NCBI GenBank assembly: GCA_038496675.1
Contig: CM076652.1
Coordinates: 12,464,359-12,528,358 of the forward strand
From: Rachycentron canadum
Taxonomy: Eukaryota > Chordata > Actinopteri > Carangiformes > Rachycentridae
Length of the DNA: 64,000 nucleotides
Direction of reading: 5' to 3'
The position numbers and the translations under genes were made by a program. The number at the start of each line of letters is the position of its first letter. Within the stretch, counting starts at the first letter, position 1. This document shows, in pieces, positions 63,241-64,000 of the stretch. The notes beneath the pieces are model-generated. The model was not told where the DNA came from. It searched no databases and worked only from the letters and a program-made list of their open reading frames with translations.

Positions 63241-63858
63241 TTTTTTTGCAGTTTTCACTTTTCCTGTTTATTTTTAATCATTTAGAGACATTTGGTAAAT
63301 TGATGCACAATAGACATTGAAGTGGGTGCAACTGATGTTTGTTTTGAGATCACCTTTAACGTGGAGTAATGGAGACAGAAACTCTGTATTCTCCATAGGC
63401 CACTATGAACTGAGTGACTGTCCAATTATAGCCTGAAATGGAAACGAGGACAGATTGTTAGTGAGAAGTTCGTCTGGACAGACGCTGTTATGCGTGATAA
63501 AACTAACAAAAGAAATGCACATGTGAGGTTGATACTAAACACAAAACTATGTTACAGTGGGAATCTTAATATGCTGACACCACTTTTAGGAGGGGCAGGA
63601 ACCTATAAAAGTCCATTTCTAAGTTGCTTTATTGACATGATCGTAATTAAGAACAATTATAGGAGTTAAACTCCCAACATGTACAATTTTAGTTTTTGTG
63701 TTTGAATGAACCGTCTGGTGCCACATTACTGAAGGCTCCAGTGGGGGTTTGAAGGTGGACATGCTAAAAATAACTATCACTGGGATTACACGACTAAACA
63801 GCACAACGCACTGACACAACTAAGTTGCTTAAAATGTAGGTGAGGTGCAGCTAAAAGC
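63241..63858. other. Intergenic region downstream of PSMD7
   Basis: AT-rich sequence; no exon or repeat identified. Confidence 0.5.
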
Positions 63859-63912
63859 TTAATTGCACCATTCAGCAGGAATCTCGGGCTCAAAGTCCTC
63901 GAGCACCGTCAT
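63859..63912 (-). CDS. Possible C-terminal end of a minus-strand gene at the window edge
   Basis: On the minus strand a frame that stays open from the right edge ends ATG ACG GTG CTC GAG and so on to TAA, reading MTVLEDFEPEIPAEWCN. The surrounding 60-100 bp are GC-rich, unlike the AT-rich flank. The piece could be the end of a terminal exon of the next gene, whose upstream part lies outside, or chance. I recognise no family. Confidence 0.2.
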   Translation of the reverse strand: MTVLEDFEPEIPAEWCN

Positions 63913-63980
63913 GGCGGGACACCGGCGGCGATGCGGTGTCTTTATAAAGAGGAACAGCGGACGGGACCGTCCTCCGTGAT

Positions 63981-64000
63981 ATATATATATATATATATAT
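63981..64000. repeat. (AT)n microsatellite at window end
   Basis: Ten AT units run to the last base, so the array probably continues beyond the window. Confidence 0.9.

Overview
This is ordinary vertebrate nuclear DNA, almost certainly from a ray-finned (probably percomorph) fish. Genes have GT-AG introns, exons of 40-600 bp are separated by long non-coding DNA, and (CA)n/(GT)n microsatellites are extremely dense. Several repeats that I recognise as common in teleost genomes are present. I see no operons, CRISPR arrays, phage or bacterial mobile elements, and found no convincing tRNA or rRNA gene.

Layout. (1) 1-~4.65 kb, plus strand: the last three coding exons and long 3' UTR of ERC1 (ELKS/Rab6-interacting/CAST), cut by the left window edge. 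(2) ~5.57-~7.96 kb, minus strand: FBXL14, an F-box/leucine-rich-repeat protein with its whole frame in one exon, tail to tail with ERC1. (3) ~8.25-21.6 kb: intergenic DNA with microsatellites, an old inverted-repeat element, and one weak candidate mini-gene with a TATA box at 10.2-10.7 kb. (4) 22.06-56.3 kb, plus strand: a GSE1 (genetic suppressor element 1) homologue. One small first coding exon is followed by a ~20.5-kb intron and 15 further coding exons. Every splice phase I checked is consistent, giving 1191 aa. (5) 57.73-58.26 kb, minus strand: a two-exon reading frame that I cannot identify. (6) 58.51-59.32 kb, minus strand: DYNLRB2 (dynein light chain roadblock), four exons, 98 aa. (7) 59.46-62.87 kb, plus strand: PSMD7/Rpn8 (26S proteasome lid), eight exons, 330 aa. 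DYNLRB2 and PSMD7 are head to head with only 146 bp between their start codons. (8) 62.9-64 kb: PSMD7 3' UTR, then intergenic DNA ending in an (AT)n run.

The genes do not form one pathway. ERC1 acts in vesicle tethering and cortical scaffolding, FBXL14 in SCF ubiquitin ligation, GSE1 in a nuclear corepressor, DYNLRB2 in cytoplasmic/ciliary dynein, and PSMD7 in the proteasome. From memory, ERC1-FBXL14 is a neighbouring pair on human 12p, whereas GSE1, DYNLRB2 and PSMD7 lie on human 16q, so the window seems to span an evolutionary synteny junction. The most useful leads are the compact DYNLRB2/PSMD7 promoter with an RFX-like X-box, the alternative GSE1 first exons, the FBXL14 stop codon that coincides with a splice donor, and the unidentified two-exon frame. 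I found no radically new biological system.
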